Assembly: GCF_943913915.1 (NCBI RefSeq)
Contig: NZ_CALUAA010000001.1
Span: forward strand, 1 to 64,000
Direction: 5' to 3'
Source of the DNA: an uncultured Peptoniphilus sp.
GTDB lineage: Bacteria; Bacillota; Clostridia; Tissierellales; Peptoniphilaceae
Length of the DNA stretch: 64,000 nt
Position 1 is the stretch's first letter. Every line of letters starts with the position of its first letter. The notes beneath the pieces are model-generated. The model did not search any database. It saw nothing but the letters and a program-made list of their open reading frames with translations, and was not told the DNA's origin. This document shows positions 52,092 through 61,089 of this stretch, one piece after another. The position numbers and the translations under genes are program-made.

Positions 52092-53177
52092 TTATACATT
52101 GAACTTGAAGTTGACCACATCGCCATCAACCATAACATAATCTTTTCCTTCGCTGCGAATCCATCCTTTTTCCCGTGCATGAGCAATGGTGCCGGCTTCA
52201 ACGAGTTTATCGTATGCGATGGTGTCGGCCTTAATGAAACCTCTTTCGATATCGGTATGGATCTTACCGGCGGCTTCCGGAGCTTTCGTTCCTTTTTTAA
52301 TGGTCCAGGCTCGTGTTTCCATTTCGCCGGTCGTAAGGAAACTGATCAGTCCGAGAAGGCTGTAAGAAGCTTTCACCAAGCGATCAAGTCCGGAGTCTTC
52401 GAGACCCATGGCTTCTAAATATTCCATTTTATCTTCGTCATCTAAAGCGGCAATTTCTTCTTCGATAGCGGCGGAAATCACAATGGTTTCATCGTCGTCT
52501 TTTGAAGCGAAATCTCGAACGCGTTCTACAAGCTTATTTCCCGTTAAAATATCATCTTCTGAAACATTGGTGGCGTAAATAACAGGCTTCATCGTAAGAA
52601 GGCTGAAAGAGGAAAGCATCTTAAGCTCTTCTTCGCTGTAATCTAAAGAACGGGCCGGTTTTTCCGCTTCCAGGGTAGCGATCATTTTTTCGATCAGTTC
52701 TTTCTCAGGCTGCAGACTCTTGTCACCTTTTAATTGTTTATTAACGCGATCCAGACGTTTTTCAAGAATTTCCAGATCGGAGAAAATAAGCTCCAAATTA
52801 ATCGTTTCGATATCGCGTATGGGATCCACACTACCTTCTACGTGAATGATGTTTTCGTCTTCGAAACAACGCACCACGTGAACAAGGGCGTCGACTTCAC
52901 GAATATGGGATAAAAATTGATTTCCCAATCCTTCTCCTTTGCTGGCACCCTTGACGAGGCCGGCAATATCGGCAAACTCGATAGTGGCGTATATGATTTT
53001 TTTTGATTGGCTGATAGTACTTAATTTATCCAAACGGCGATCCTTCACTTCCACCATGCCCACATTGGGTTCGATGGTGGCAAACGGATAATTGGCGGCT
53101 TCGGCGCCGGCTTGGGTAATGGCATTAAATAAAGTAGACTTTCCTACATTGGGCAGTCCGATAATTCCTAATTTCAT
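52092..53177 (-). CDS. ychF: Obg-family ATPase YchF
   Basis: YchF is a ribosome-associated P-loop NTPase that prefers ATP. It starts MKLGIIGLPNVGKSTLFNAIT, has the ADIAGLVKGASKGEGLGNQFLSHIREVDALVHVVRCF switch region and the YchF-specific NVSE motif in place of NKxD (YATNVSEDD), then a C-terminal TGS domain ending GKDYVMVDGDVVNFKFNV. Length of 361 residues is normal. It is a single-gene unit. Confidence 0.97.
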   Translation of the reverse strand: MKLGIIGLPNVGKSTLFNAITQAGAEAANYPFATIEPNVGMVEVKDRRLDKLSTISQSKKIIYATIEFADIAGLVKGASKGEGLGNQFLSHIREVDALVHVVRCFEDENIIHVEGSVDPIRDIETINLELIFSDLEILEKRLDRVNKQLKGDKSLQPEKELIEKMIATLEAEKPARSLDYSEEELKMLSSFSLLTMKPVIYATNVSEDDILTGNKLVERVRDFASKDDDETIVISAAIEEEIAALDDEDKMEYLEAMGLEDSGLDRLVKASYSLLGLISFLTTGEMETRAWTIKKGTKAPEAAGKIHTDIERGFIKADTIAYDKLVEAGTIAHAREKGWIRSEGKDYVMVDGDVVNFKFNV

Positions 53178-53297
53178 AGTCGTCTCCTATTCTAATAATT
53201 CACTTCATTATAACATAGAAAATCTTGCAATTTTAGCGGATTGTTTCCATTTTAACCCCTCATCATGTATAATATTGTAAGAAAAGAGAGGTGAAAC

Positions 53298-54701
53298 ATG
53301 AGTGCTATAGTAGTTAGTGAACTCACAAAAAAGTTTCGTCGTCAACTGGTTTTCAACAATTTTAACTTGGAAGTTTTTGACGGAGAAATATTTTCAGTAA
53401 TGGGCCTGCCGGGCTCGGGAAAGACGACATTGGCACGCATTTTATTTAATTTCTATAAACCAAACAAGGGTAATGTTACCGTATTCGATATGAGTGCGCA
53501 AAAAGAAGCGAAGTCGGTAAAGGAATTTACCGGGTATGTACCTGAAGAAGTTTGGATTTATGACAATTTGAAGCCGACAGCGTTGTTCAAACATACTCTG
53601 GCATTCCACGGTCTTAAGAATACGGACGATATTCAATCCCTTATGGAATACTTTGAGCTGGATAACAAACACAAATTCTTTGAACTCACAGATTCCGAGC
53701 GTAAACGTGTCGCTATTGTGAACGCTCTCATAACAAAGCCGAAACTGCTCATTATCGATAATCCTACAAAAGATTTAAACCACGCCATGGTGGAAAAATT
53801 ATTTACCCACTTAAAGCGTCTTCAACGTTCTGAAGGTTTGTCGGTCTTGCTTTTAACGGATGATCTATCGGTGGGTCAACGCTTCGGCGATCGCGGTGCC
53901 TATATATCCGGTGGCCGCCTCGTCGGGCTCGAGTATTTAAAAGATAAGAAAAACAATGATAAAGTCCTTCGTGTTTTCGATGAATTAGTGTCGGTTCCAG
54001 CTTTTGAATCCATCGGATGCGAATTACTTAAGGATGAATCCGGTGATATCCGGTTTTTCTACGACGGTTATTTGCCTACCCTTACCACGGTGCTTCATCA
54101 AGAAAAAATTAAAAACTACACACTGGAAGATGCTCTTTTAGAAAATAAGATAAGTTCCTTTGATTATGGCGATGCACCTCGAAGAACGGTGAATGAACCC
54201 GCTGCAATGACTGAAGAAGCGGATGATACCATGGATAATGACGACACGATCCTAGCTTACGATAAAAAGACAATAGGAGAAGATAGGGAAGTATCGAGCA
54301 AAGCGGATGTAGAGCCCACAGATAATACCATGGATAGTGATGACACGATCTTAGCTTACGATGACAAGACGGTGGGAGAAGATAGGGAAGTAGTAGGTGA
54401 GTTAAAAGAAGATCCCTTCGATAAGGCCAATGCATCTCATATGGAAGCTTCTGAAGTTGTTTCGGAAGAATCGATGAACGATGTTTCGGAAACTGAAGAA
54501 GATCGTAATGACGATACAATCGTTATTGATCAGACGAAAATGGAAGCGGCGGACTCTTTTGAAACCGAGAATTTGTCCGATCCTTATAATAGTGATGAAC
54601 TAATTCACGACAGTCGGAAAACAGCGCCTATTCAAGCGGTAGATGACGACGATTTGGCGGCTGAAAAATTAAAATCCGATGCCGGGAAGGAGGAAGACTA
54701 A
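53298..54701 (+). CDS. ABC transporter ATP-binding protein with degenerate active site and acidic repeat tail
   Basis: The N-terminal 290 residues resemble an ABC ATPase with Walker A GLPGSGKTT (36-44). But the signature is LTDSER (130-135) instead of LSGGQ, the residue after Walker B is Asn155 (LLIIDNPTKDL) in place of catalytic Glu, and the switch position is Asp188 (LLLTDDLS) in place of His. ATP binding looks possible, hydrolysis doubtful. Residues about 300-467 are an acidic low-complexity tail with a 24-residue repeat (residues 309-332 and 342-365, 33-residue period, DDTILAYDxKT core) and a third DDTIVIDQTKM. It precedes its ABC-2 type permease by one shared base. Confidence 0.85.
   Translation: MSAIVVSELTKKFRRQLVFNNFNLEVFDGEIFSVMGLPGSGKTTLARILFNFYKPNKGNVTVFDMSAQKEAKSVKEFTGYVPEEVWIYDNLKPTALFKHTLAFHGLKNTDDIQSLMEYFELDNKHKFFELTDSERKRVAIVNALITKPKLLIIDNPTKDLNHAMVEKLFTHLKRLQRSEGLSVLLLTDDLSVGQRFGDRGAYISGGRLVGLEYLKDKKNNDKVLRVFDELVSVPAFESIGCELLKDESGDIRFFYDGYLPTLTTVLHQEKIKNYTLEDALLENKISSFDYGDAPRRTVNEPAAMTEEADDTMDNDDTILAYDKKTIGEDREVSSKADVEPTDNTMDSDDTILAYDDKTVGEDREVVGELKEDPFDKANASHMEASEVVSEESMNDVSETEEDRNDDTIVIDQTKMEAADSFETENLSDPYNSDELIHDSRKTAPIQAVDDDDLAAEKLKSDAGKEED
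54222..54392 (+). repeat. Two 72-base direct repeats within ABC ATPase gene
   Basis: 54222-54293 and 54321-54392 are near-identical at the DNA level (period 99 bases) and encode the repeated acidic segment of the tail. The frame-preserving period suggests expansion by tandem duplication. Confidence 0.8.
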
Positions 54702-55513
54702 TGGCTTTTGGTCTTGAAATAAAAAGTAATCGTGGGAAGATAATCGGCTGGTGTATCGTCGTATCCATACTAACTGTTTTGTTAATGGCTTTCTTCCCCT
54801 TACTGCAAGACGGCAATTTGTTATCTCTCGCGAACAGCTTCCGCGACGGATTTTCACCGAATATGCAGAAGGTATTGGGTCTGAACGATGCCGTGTCTTT
54901 TGATAAATTCACCGATTATATTCCCTTTATATTCCAATATTTAGGCGTTTTATTCGGTATTTTAGCCATTCAACTCGGTGCCAGATCCCTATCCAAAGAG
55001 CAAAGTGCCGGAACCATAGAATATCTCTATGCCAACCCCGTAACCCGAACGGAAATTTTCAGTGGGAAATTTTCAGCAAACATGCTGCTCTATGGGATTA
55101 CCTTACTGATCGTACTCCTTATAGGCTCGGCAGCAGCCTACATCTTTGGAATTCGGGATATTCAAAACTTGGTCCTCGTCATGTTGCAAATCTTCATTTG
55201 CCTCTTACTATTGGGCTTCGAGTTTTTATCCATCGGATTTTTCTACTCGTCGATTTCCTCTCGATCTTCTCATGCAGAGGGTGGATCCTTCCTTCTATAC
55301 ATCGCCATTTTCTTAATTTGGGCTGTGCTTACAGGGATCGGCGGAAACCTTTTAACCATTTCTGGGCTTTTCCCGTTTTCGGCACTTAACCCGCTTAATA
55401 TGGTCATGGGTTCCGGTTTTGAGTGGATCGGAATTATCGTGAATATTGTTATAGGTGTCCTGTTTTGGGTAATAGGATGTATGATCTATAAAAGTAAAGA
55501 ACTTAAATTTTAA
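54701..55513 (+). CDS. ABC-2 type transporter permease
   Basis: This is a 270-residue integral membrane protein with about six hydrophobic segments. GARSLSKEQSAGTIEYLYANPVTRTEIFSGKF is typical of ABC-2 permeases of the type that exports antibiotics or lipids, and the large loop after the first segment fits. It shares one base with the ATPase stop (TAATG) and ends at a terminator, so the two form a transport unit. Cargo is unknown. Confidence 0.88.
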   Translation: MAFGLEIKSNRGKIIGWCIVVSILTVLLMAFFPLLQDGNLLSLANSFRDGFSPNMQKVLGLNDAVSFDKFTDYIPFIFQYLGVLFGILAIQLGARSLSKEQSAGTIEYLYANPVTRTEIFSGKFSANMLLYGITLLIVLLIGSAAAYIFGIRDIQNLVLVMLQIFICLLLLGFEFLSIGFFYSSISSRSSHAEGGSFLLYIAIFLIWAVLTGIGGNLLTISGLFPFSALNPLNMVMGSGFEWIGIIVNIVIGVLFWVIGCMIYKSKELKF

Positions 55514-55546
55514 AGACTGAGCGACTCCAAGAGTCGCTCTTTTATT
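55511..55546 (+). terminator. Terminator after ABC permease
   Basis: A perfect 9-base-pair stem, GAGCGACTC (55519-55527) with GAGTCGCTC (55531-55539) around CAA, is followed by TTTTATT. Confidence 0.9.
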
Positions 55547-55557
55547 CGAGGAGATAT

Positions 55558-56397
55558 ATGATTCAATTAATAGCACTGGATTTTGATGGTACCATCGCAG
55601 CCAGGAAACAGCCTGTAGATGAAACTATGGTAAACTACATTAATAAATGGAAAGAACGAAACATTGAAACGGTGATTGTAAGCGGAAGACCGTATCGCTC
55701 TTTAAAGCGTGAACTGGAGCCTATTCAAGAAGATGTTTTTATTGTTTCGAATAACGGCAATTTAATACGTACTAAGAATTCGGAGAAGACATATTATAAA
55801 AATACATTTCCGAAGGAAAAGATCCGCCCCATCGTTGAGGCCATGATCGCCAGAGGAATCCATCCGATTTTCCATGTGGACAGCTATTTTAAAGGCTACG
55901 ATCTCGTCACCCTCTTTGATACGACAGAAAGAGAAGCTTCCTATATTTCTTTTTACGAAAATCTCTATAAGCGCATGACTCTTGAAGAGGTATTGGAAGA
56001 AGATATACTCGTGATTGCAGGCTATACAACTGCCGATGTGTTTTACGATCTTGAAGAAGATGAGGCGTTAAAATCCAGCGGTATGACCACCCATCTTTTA
56101 AAAAGCCGAGACAAAGTTCTTTCTTTAATCGAAATAATAGGCACTACCAACAAATGGAACGGTCTTGAAAAACTGGCGGAAATCAAGGGAATCGATACGG
56201 AAAATATCGTCGCTTTCGGCGACGATATGAACGACGAATCCATGATAGAACATGCAGGCATTGGCGTCGCCATGGCATCCGCTCCCGATGAGGTTAAGAA
56301 AAAAAGCGATATCGTTTGTCAGGAACCGCCTGAAGAATATGGCGCCTTTAAACTGGCGAATAAGATCATCAATGAGGAGGTAGTAATTGAATATTAA
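55558..56397 (+). CDS. HAD-superfamily phosphatase (Cof/YidA type)
   Basis: This is a 279-residue Cof-type HAD hydrolase. Catalytic motif I is LDFDGTIAARKQP (Asp nucleophile near residue 9), motif II VIVSGRPYRSLK, and motif IV FGDDMNDESMIEHAG with GVAMASAPDEVKK. The cap is of the C2 type. Such enzymes dephosphorylate sugar or flavin phosphates; substrate cannot be told. RBS GAGGAG after the preceding terminator. Confidence 0.92.
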   Translation: MIQLIALDFDGTIAARKQPVDETMVNYINKWKERNIETVIVSGRPYRSLKRELEPIQEDVFIVSNNGNLIRTKNSEKTYYKNTFPKEKIRPIVEAMIARGIHPIFHVDSYFKGYDLVTLFDTTEREASYISFYENLYKRMTLEEVLEEDILVIAGYTTADVFYDLEEDEALKSSGMTTHLLKSRDKVLSLIEIIGTTNKWNGLEKLAEIKGIDTENIVAFGDDMNDESMIEHAGIGVAMASAPDEVKKKSDIVCQEPPEEYGAFKLANKIINEEVVIEY

Positions 56398-57250
56398 CTG
56401 GTATCCCGGGCACATGAAAAAGACGATTGAATCCATTCAATCGGTTAAGAGTCAATGTGATCTCGCTATCGTCTTATTGGATGCGCGCATCCCCATGAGC
56501 AGTTATAATCCTTTACTGGACGATACATTTGCAAACTACCCGGTTCTTTATTTGTTGAACAAATCCGATCTCGCAGATCCGGCGGTAACAGACGCGTGGA
56601 TCGAATACTTTAAGGGAAGAGAAGAAACTTCTGCTATTCCCTGGACGGCGACGGGTAAGGCGAACATGCGCGCCCTTTCAAAAGCCATTGAAGACTTGGC
56701 AGCCCCAATTCGTGAAAAAGAACGGGCAAAGGGAATGCAGAAGCGCAAACTTCGGGTTATGGTGACGGGAATTCCCAATGTGGGGAAATCCACTTTTATC
56801 AATCAGCTGGCGGGAAAGAAATCCGCCGCCATCGGCAATCGCCCGGGTATTACAAAGACTAATCAATGGATTCGACACCATTCCGAATTTGACTTACTGG
56901 ATACCCCCGGCGTTTTGTGGCCCAAATTGGATCCGCCGATTCGAGGTCGCCATTTGGCTTTTACAGGTTCAATTAAAGATGAAATTATGGACAGGGAAAC
57001 ATTGGCTTTTGAACTCTTAAAAGAGGGTATGGAAAAGTTCTACGAGATCATTGCCAAACGCTACGATATAAAAGAAAACTACACGGATGCCATAGATCTT
57101 ATGGACGCCATCGGCAAGCGCCGTGGCTGTCTGATGCGCGGAGGCGAGATCGATTATACGAAAGTAGCATCTATTATTCTCGATGAGTTTCGAAACGGTA
57201 CCTGGGGCGCAATCAGTTTGGAGCAAGTAGATGACCGACACACGCTTTGA
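56387..57250 (+). CDS. rbgA: Ribosome biogenesis GTPase RbgA (YlqF)
   Basis: RbgA is needed for a late step of 50S subunit assembly. It is a known circularly permuted GTPase: the G4 motif LLNKSDL (about 57-63) comes before G1 GIPNVGKSTFIN (about 126-137) and G3 DTPGVLWP. It starts with NINWYPGHMKKTIESI, the family's hallmark. Translation starts at TTG 56387 after GAGGAGG, overlapping the HAD gene by 11 bases, and its 3' end overlaps rnhB by 20. Confidence 0.96.
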   Translation: MNINWYPGHMKKTIESIQSVKSQCDLAIVLLDARIPMSSYNPLLDDTFANYPVLYLLNKSDLADPAVTDAWIEYFKGREETSAIPWTATGKANMRALSKAIEDLAAPIREKERAKGMQKRKLRVMVTGIPNVGKSTFINQLAGKKSAAIGNRPGITKTNQWIRHHSEFDLLDTPGVLWPKLDPPIRGRHLAFTGSIKDEIMDRETLAFELLKEGMEKFYEIIAKRYDIKENYTDAIDLMDAIGKRRGCLMRGGEIDYTKVASIILDEFRNGTWGAISLEQVDDRHTL

Positions 57251-57854
57251 TCTGGAAATATTGAAAGATCATTACGATTACATTGCAGGAATCGATGAAG
57301 TCGGCAGGGGGTGTCTGTTCGGCGATGTCGTAGCGGCCTGTGTTATCATGCCGCTTGATCACATGATCGAAGGCATTACCGATTCCAAAAAGCTTTCTCC
57401 GAAGAGACGCGCGCTTTATGAAAAAGCCATACAGTCTGAAGCGGTCGCCTATTCCTACGGGCGTGAGACGGCTCAAGTTATTGATGAAGTCAATATAAAA
57501 CAAGCGACTCGCCGGGCCATGAAATCGGCCGCAGAAAGGGTATTGGATCAAGGGTTTCGTGACGCATCCGTTCTTTTTTTAATTGACGCGGAAACCATTG
57601 ATTTCGAGTTACCTCAAAAAAGTGTCGTTCACGGAGACGACATATCCTATACCATCGCCTGTGCCTCCATACTCGCTAAAGAATACAGAGATCGATTGTG
57701 TCTAGAGTGGGATGTAATATATCCGGGCTACGGCATTGCCGGCCATAAGGGTTACGGCACGAAGAAACATCGCGAGGCGATCTTAGAATTGGGACCTAGC
57801 CCGATGCACCGCCGATCCTTTCTGACGAAGATTTTGGCCGGGAGGGAGGGCTAG
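57231..57854 (+). CDS. rnhB: Ribonuclease HII
   Basis: RNase HII removes RNA from RNA-DNA hybrids and single ribonucleotides. The acidic catalytic residues are in YIAGIDEVGRGCLFGDVVAACVIM, with TDSKKLSPKRRALYEKA and later HGDDISYTIACASILAKEYRDRLCLEW and GYGIAGHKGYGTKKHREAI. The 207-residue length is right. rbgA-rnhB linkage is common in Firmicutes. Confidence 0.96.
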   Translation: MTDTRFDLEILKDHYDYIAGIDEVGRGCLFGDVVAACVIMPLDHMIEGITDSKKLSPKRRALYEKAIQSEAVAYSYGRETAQVIDEVNIKQATRRAMKSAAERVLDQGFRDASVLFLIDAETIDFELPQKSVVHGDDISYTIACASILAKEYRDRLCLEWDVIYPGYGIAGHKGYGTKKHREAILELGPSPMHRRSFLTKILAGREG

Positions 57855-57882
57855 CCCCTCTGTTTTTCATGGCTTGCATTTA

Positions 57883-57891
57883 TGGTATAAT
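57883..57891 (+). promoter_or_regulatory. Extended -10 promoter before Asp23-type gene
   Basis: TGGTATAAT (57883-57891) is an extended -10 element 21 bases before the start at 57912. No strong -35 is visible at 17 bases. Confidence 0.5.
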
Positions 57892-57911
57892 GTGCGTATT
57901 AGGAGGAAACT

Positions 57912-58286
57912 ATGGTAGAAAAATATTTTGTCGATCCCACAGGGAATTCGAATGTAAAAATCGCAGACGATGTCGTAACACGTATTGCACAAGAAGCGGC
58001 TATTCGTGTCGACGGCGTTTATAATAGTTACACTACAAAGCGCGAAATGGTTGGTGATCTCTTAACCGGCCGCAACCCGTCGAAGACAAAGATTACAGGC
58101 GATGAACTTTCAAGTGTTGTGGATATCTCCATCGTCGTCGAATATGGGAAAAACATTGTAGAGGTAGCGGAAAATGTTCAAGATGCCGTAAAAGAGAGCC
58201 TTGAAAACATGACCGATATCGCTATCGAAGCGGTAAATGTCCACATCAGCGGAGTACGAGCGGAACACGAAACTCAAGCTATTTAA
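57912..58286 (+). CDS. Asp23/Gls24 family envelope-stress protein
   Basis: This 124-residue protein belongs to the Asp23/Gls24 (DUF322) family: ADDVVTRIAQEAAIRVDGVYNSY, SSVVDISIVVEYGKNIVEVAENVQDAVKESLENMTDIAIEAVNVHISGV. Members are linked to cell-wall or alkaline stress or act as small membrane-associated filaments. AGGAGG precedes ATG 57912. It is first in the run asp23-nusB-xseAB-ispA-tlyA-recN, a common Firmicute arrangement. Confidence 0.94.
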   Translation: MVEKYFVDPTGNSNVKIADDVVTRIAQEAAIRVDGVYNSYTTKREMVGDLLTGRNPSKTKITGDELSSVVDISIVVEYGKNIVEVAENVQDAVKESLENMTDIAIEAVNVHISGVRAEHETQAI

Positions 58287-58304
58287 TTAGGGAAGGAAGC
58301 GCCT

Positions 58305-58805
58305 GTGAGTCGAAAACTGTCAAGAATTGCCATGATGAAAATACTCTTTGCCATGGAACACAGAGGCGAATTTAATGACGAGGTCATGGAGTCGTTTTTT
58401 GAGACCCAATGGGAAGAGTCTGAAATCGAAAAAATTTATAATCATGTGTTCTCAGGCAAAGCCCTAAAACGGAGGTTGAGGGAAAGCTCCGAATCGTCCC
58501 TTGATGAAGATGAAATTCTCTATTGCAGAGAACATATCGGAGAATTAATCGAGCATTTGGAGACCATCGATGAGCTGATTTCAAACAACTTAAAAGATTG
58601 GACACTGGATCGCTTGACCATTGTGGATCTTTCCACTATTCGCCTCGCCGTTTACGAAATTCTCTATTGCGACGATATTGCCAATCCCGTTTCGGTAAAC
58701 GAAGCTGTGGATATTGCTAAAATGTTCAGCACGAAAGACAGTGCCCGATTTATTAACGGGATTTTAGGTTCTATTTTGCGACAAAGTAATGATCAAACCA
58801 ATTAG
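58305..58805 (+). CDS. nusB: Transcription antitermination factor NusB
   Basis: NusB binds boxA RNA with NusE and promotes rRNA antitermination. The 166-residue helical protein has RKLSRIAMMKILFAMEHRGE at the N-terminus and WTLDRLTIVDLSTIRLAVYEILYCDDIANPVSVNEAVDIAKMFSTKDSARFINGILGSIL near the C-terminus, typical. The start is GTG 58305 after AGGGAAGGAAG. It is longer than the common 130-140 residues because of an insertion in the middle. It overlaps xseA by 17 bases. Confidence 0.93.
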   Translation: MSRKLSRIAMMKILFAMEHRGEFNDEVMESFFETQWEESEIEKIYNHVFSGKALKRRLRESSESSLDEDEILYCREHIGELIEHLETIDELISNNLKDWTLDRLTIVDLSTIRLAVYEILYCDDIANPVSVNEAVDIAKMFSTKDSARFINGILGSILRQSNDQTN

Positions 58806-60120
58806 TATTTCGGAACTTTTAGACTATACGAAAAAAATAGTCAAAACCGACTACATTTTAAGAAAAGTACGCGTAAGGGGTGAAGTCGCAGAAATAGCTA
58901 CTGCACAAAGCGGCCACCTTTATTTTACGTTAAAAGACGATCGCTCCCGATTATCATGTGTCATGTTTCGAGATGATCAATCGGATATTGCAGCTTGTCA
59001 AGTGGGGATGGAAGTTGAAATCGACGGATATGTGGACATTTACTCACCTTCCGGTCGTCTTCAGTTGATTGCTAAGACCATGGAACCCACGGGGCAGGGA
59101 GCCCTTTACAAACTTTTTCTTGAATTAAAAGACCTTCTCGAAAAAGAAGGTCTATTTGATGTGGAAAAGAAACGTTCGTTACCTAAAAATCCATTGACTG
59201 TCGGCATGGTCACTAGTACGGCCGGTGCGGCTCAACACGATTTTTTAAGCGTGGCGGCTGCAAGAAACCCGGCGGTATCGGTGATTATTTCTCCAAGCCG
59301 TGTACAGGGAGAAGATGCTGGCAAAGAACTGGCCCGTGCATTTGAAAAGCTCGATGCCCGTGACGATATCGATGTGATTATTATTACGAGGGGCGGCGGC
59401 TCCATTGAAGATCTCTTTTGTTTTAATGACGAAGATCTCATCCGCGCCATTGACAAAAGACGCCACCCTGTAGTTTCCGCCGTGGGTCACGAGGTGGACA
59501 CAACTCTTTGCGACTTCGTAGCCGATGTGAGGGCGGCGACGCCAACCCATGGCGCAGAGATTATCATCCCTCACAGAAGGGATCTTTTAGACGAATCGGA
59601 AGTTCAAATTCTATTCATGGAAAATATTCTCCGTCACCGTTTAAGAGATTGCGTACATGCTCAGCAATCTCTCTATTATCGCTTAAAGCACACCATTTCT
59701 TTGGAATCAGTAGCATTTAAACTGGATCTGGCGAAGGAATTCAAAAGACGTATGGCGCGGCAAATGGTAAAAACTTTAGAGGACGAGCGTAGGGAAATGG
59801 AGTCTCTTTATAAACGGATAACAAAGTCTTCCCTCACAAGACGCGTCTTTGAAGAAAAAAAGAGTATAGGGGAAGCTCGCCGTCGTATGGATAAGTCATT
59901 ACTTAAAGGTTTATATGAAGAGAAAGAGCACTTGGAGCTTATGAATCTTCGAATTAAATCTGTAGGCGAATCCAAGCGATCGCCGCGAGTCGAAAAAAAC
60001 GGACACGGTATTTCAAGTGTTGACGATCTTAAAATAAGTGATGAGCTTTCTATCGCCTTTATTGACGGAAGAGTGGATGTTTCTGTAAAAGGGATCACGA
60101 GGTATAGAGATGAATTATAG
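58789..60120 (+). CDS. xseA: Exodeoxyribonuclease VII large subunit
   Basis: XseA is the catalytic subunit of the single-strand exonuclease VII. It has the N-terminal OB fold (VRVRGEVAEIATAQSGHLYFTLKDDRSRLSCVMF), the active-site region VGMVTSTAGAAQHDFLSV, IIITRGGGSIEDLFCFNDEDLIRAI and SAVGHEVDTTLCDFVADVRAATPTHGAEII, and a coiled-coil C-terminal part. Length of 443 residues is normal. It overlaps xseB by 11 bases. Confidence 0.96.
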   Translation: MIKPISISELLDYTKKIVKTDYILRKVRVRGEVAEIATAQSGHLYFTLKDDRSRLSCVMFRDDQSDIAACQVGMEVEIDGYVDIYSPSGRLQLIAKTMEPTGQGALYKLFLELKDLLEKEGLFDVEKKRSLPKNPLTVGMVTSTAGAAQHDFLSVAAARNPAVSVIISPSRVQGEDAGKELARAFEKLDARDDIDVIIITRGGGSIEDLFCFNDEDLIRAIDKRRHPVVSAVGHEVDTTLCDFVADVRAATPTHGAEIIIPHRRDLLDESEVQILFMENILRHRLRDCVHAQQSLYYRLKHTISLESVAFKLDLAKEFKRRMARQMVKTLEDERREMESLYKRITKSSLTRRVFEEKKSIGEARRRMDKSLLKGLYEEKEHLELMNLRIKSVGESKRSPRVEKNGHGISSVDDLKISDELSIAFIDGRVDVSVKGITRYRDEL

Positions 60121-60319
60121 AGAAAAATCTGAAAAGCTTGAAAAAATGGTCGAGCAAATGGAAAATGACGATCTGACACTGGAAGAGATGGTTTCCTTAT
60201 ACGAAAAGAGTACGGCACTTTACAAGGACCTGGAAAAAGATCTCACTGCTCTTGAACAGAAGGTGCGTATTTTAACCGAAGAAATGGAAAAGAAAGAGGA
60301 AGAGGATGAACCAATTTGA
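60110..60319 (+). CDS. xseB: Exodeoxyribonuclease VII small subunit
   Basis: XseB is the small helical subunit that coats the XseA coiled coil. The 69-residue protein has NYREKSEKLEKMVEQMENDDLTLEEMVSLYEKSTALYKDLEKDLTALEQKV, which matches the family pattern (LExIVxxLExxxLxLeExlxlyExG). It overlaps xseA and ispA by 11 and 14 bases, indicating translational coupling. Confidence 0.95.
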   Translation: MNYREKSEKLEKMVEQMENDDLTLEEMVSLYEKSTALYKDLEKDLTALEQKVRILTEEMEKKEEEDEPI

Positions 60320-61085
60320 TGAGCGCTTAAAAGAATATTACGATTCCATTCCCTTAGCCGCTGAAGAACTGAGAGAATCCATGCTCTACTCCCTCTTTAC
60401 AGGGGGCAAACGCGTACGACCGAAAATTTTCTACACAGTTCTGAAAGACCTGCAATACGAAGGTGAAGCGGATTTTTATTTTGCCGCCGCCATGGAATCC
60501 ATTCATACATACAGCTTAATTCACGACGATCTTCCCGCTATGGATGACGATGATATTCGGCGCGGTCAACCGACAAATCATAAAAAATTTAACGAACCCC
60601 TCGCCATTTTAGCAGGTGACGGATTGCTTTCTCAAGCTGGAGAACTTGCAGCTCAGGGCGCTAGTATGGAGCCTGAGGGTGGAATTTTAGCCATGACCTA
60701 TTTATTTAAAGCAGCGGGAACGACAGGCATGGTAGACGGTCAGGCTTTAGATATCCGCGAAGGAGCTTCTTCAGGCGATGAGGTTATTTATTCTAAAAAG
60801 ACCGGAGCTTTGTTAGGTGGCTGTTTTGCTATGGCAGGAGCCCTCGTTGGGAAAGACTCGTCGGTTTGCGACAAGCTTTACAGAGTAGGTGAAACTTTGG
60901 GAATAAGCTATCAATTTCAAGACGACTACCTTGATTTAGTTGAAGACGGAAAAGACGGGGAACAGGCTTACTTTACGGGAAAAGCCGAGCGCTATACCTC
61001 GGAGTGTTTAAATTTACTGAATGAAATCGGAAACTTCCCTGAAACGGAAGCTCTTATCCTTAAGATTTTAAAACGGGATCGGTGA
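60306..61085 (+). CDS. ispA: Polyprenyl diphosphate synthase IspA (farnesyl/geranyl type)
   Basis: IspA condenses isopentenyl diphosphate with allylic diphosphates to short-chain prenyl diphosphates. The first Asp-rich motif HDDLPAMDDDDIRRGQPTNHKKF and the second YQFQDDYLDLVE are present, with GGKRVRPKIFY, and a KTGALLGGCFAMAGALVG segment. The 259-residue length is slightly short for the family (about 290) and the C-terminus lacks some helices, but the catalytic motifs are intact. Confidence 0.93.
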   Translation: MNQFDERLKEYYDSIPLAAEELRESMLYSLFTGGKRVRPKIFYTVLKDLQYEGEADFYFAAAMESIHTYSLIHDDLPAMDDDDIRRGQPTNHKKFNEPLAILAGDGLLSQAGELAAQGASMEPEGGILAMTYLFKAAGTTGMVDGQALDIREGASSGDEVIYSKKTGALLGGCFAMAGALVGKDSSVCDKLYRVGETLGISYQFQDDYLDLVEDGKDGEQAYFTGKAERYTSECLNLLNEIGNFPETEALILKILKRDR

Positions 61086-61089
61086 TGAT

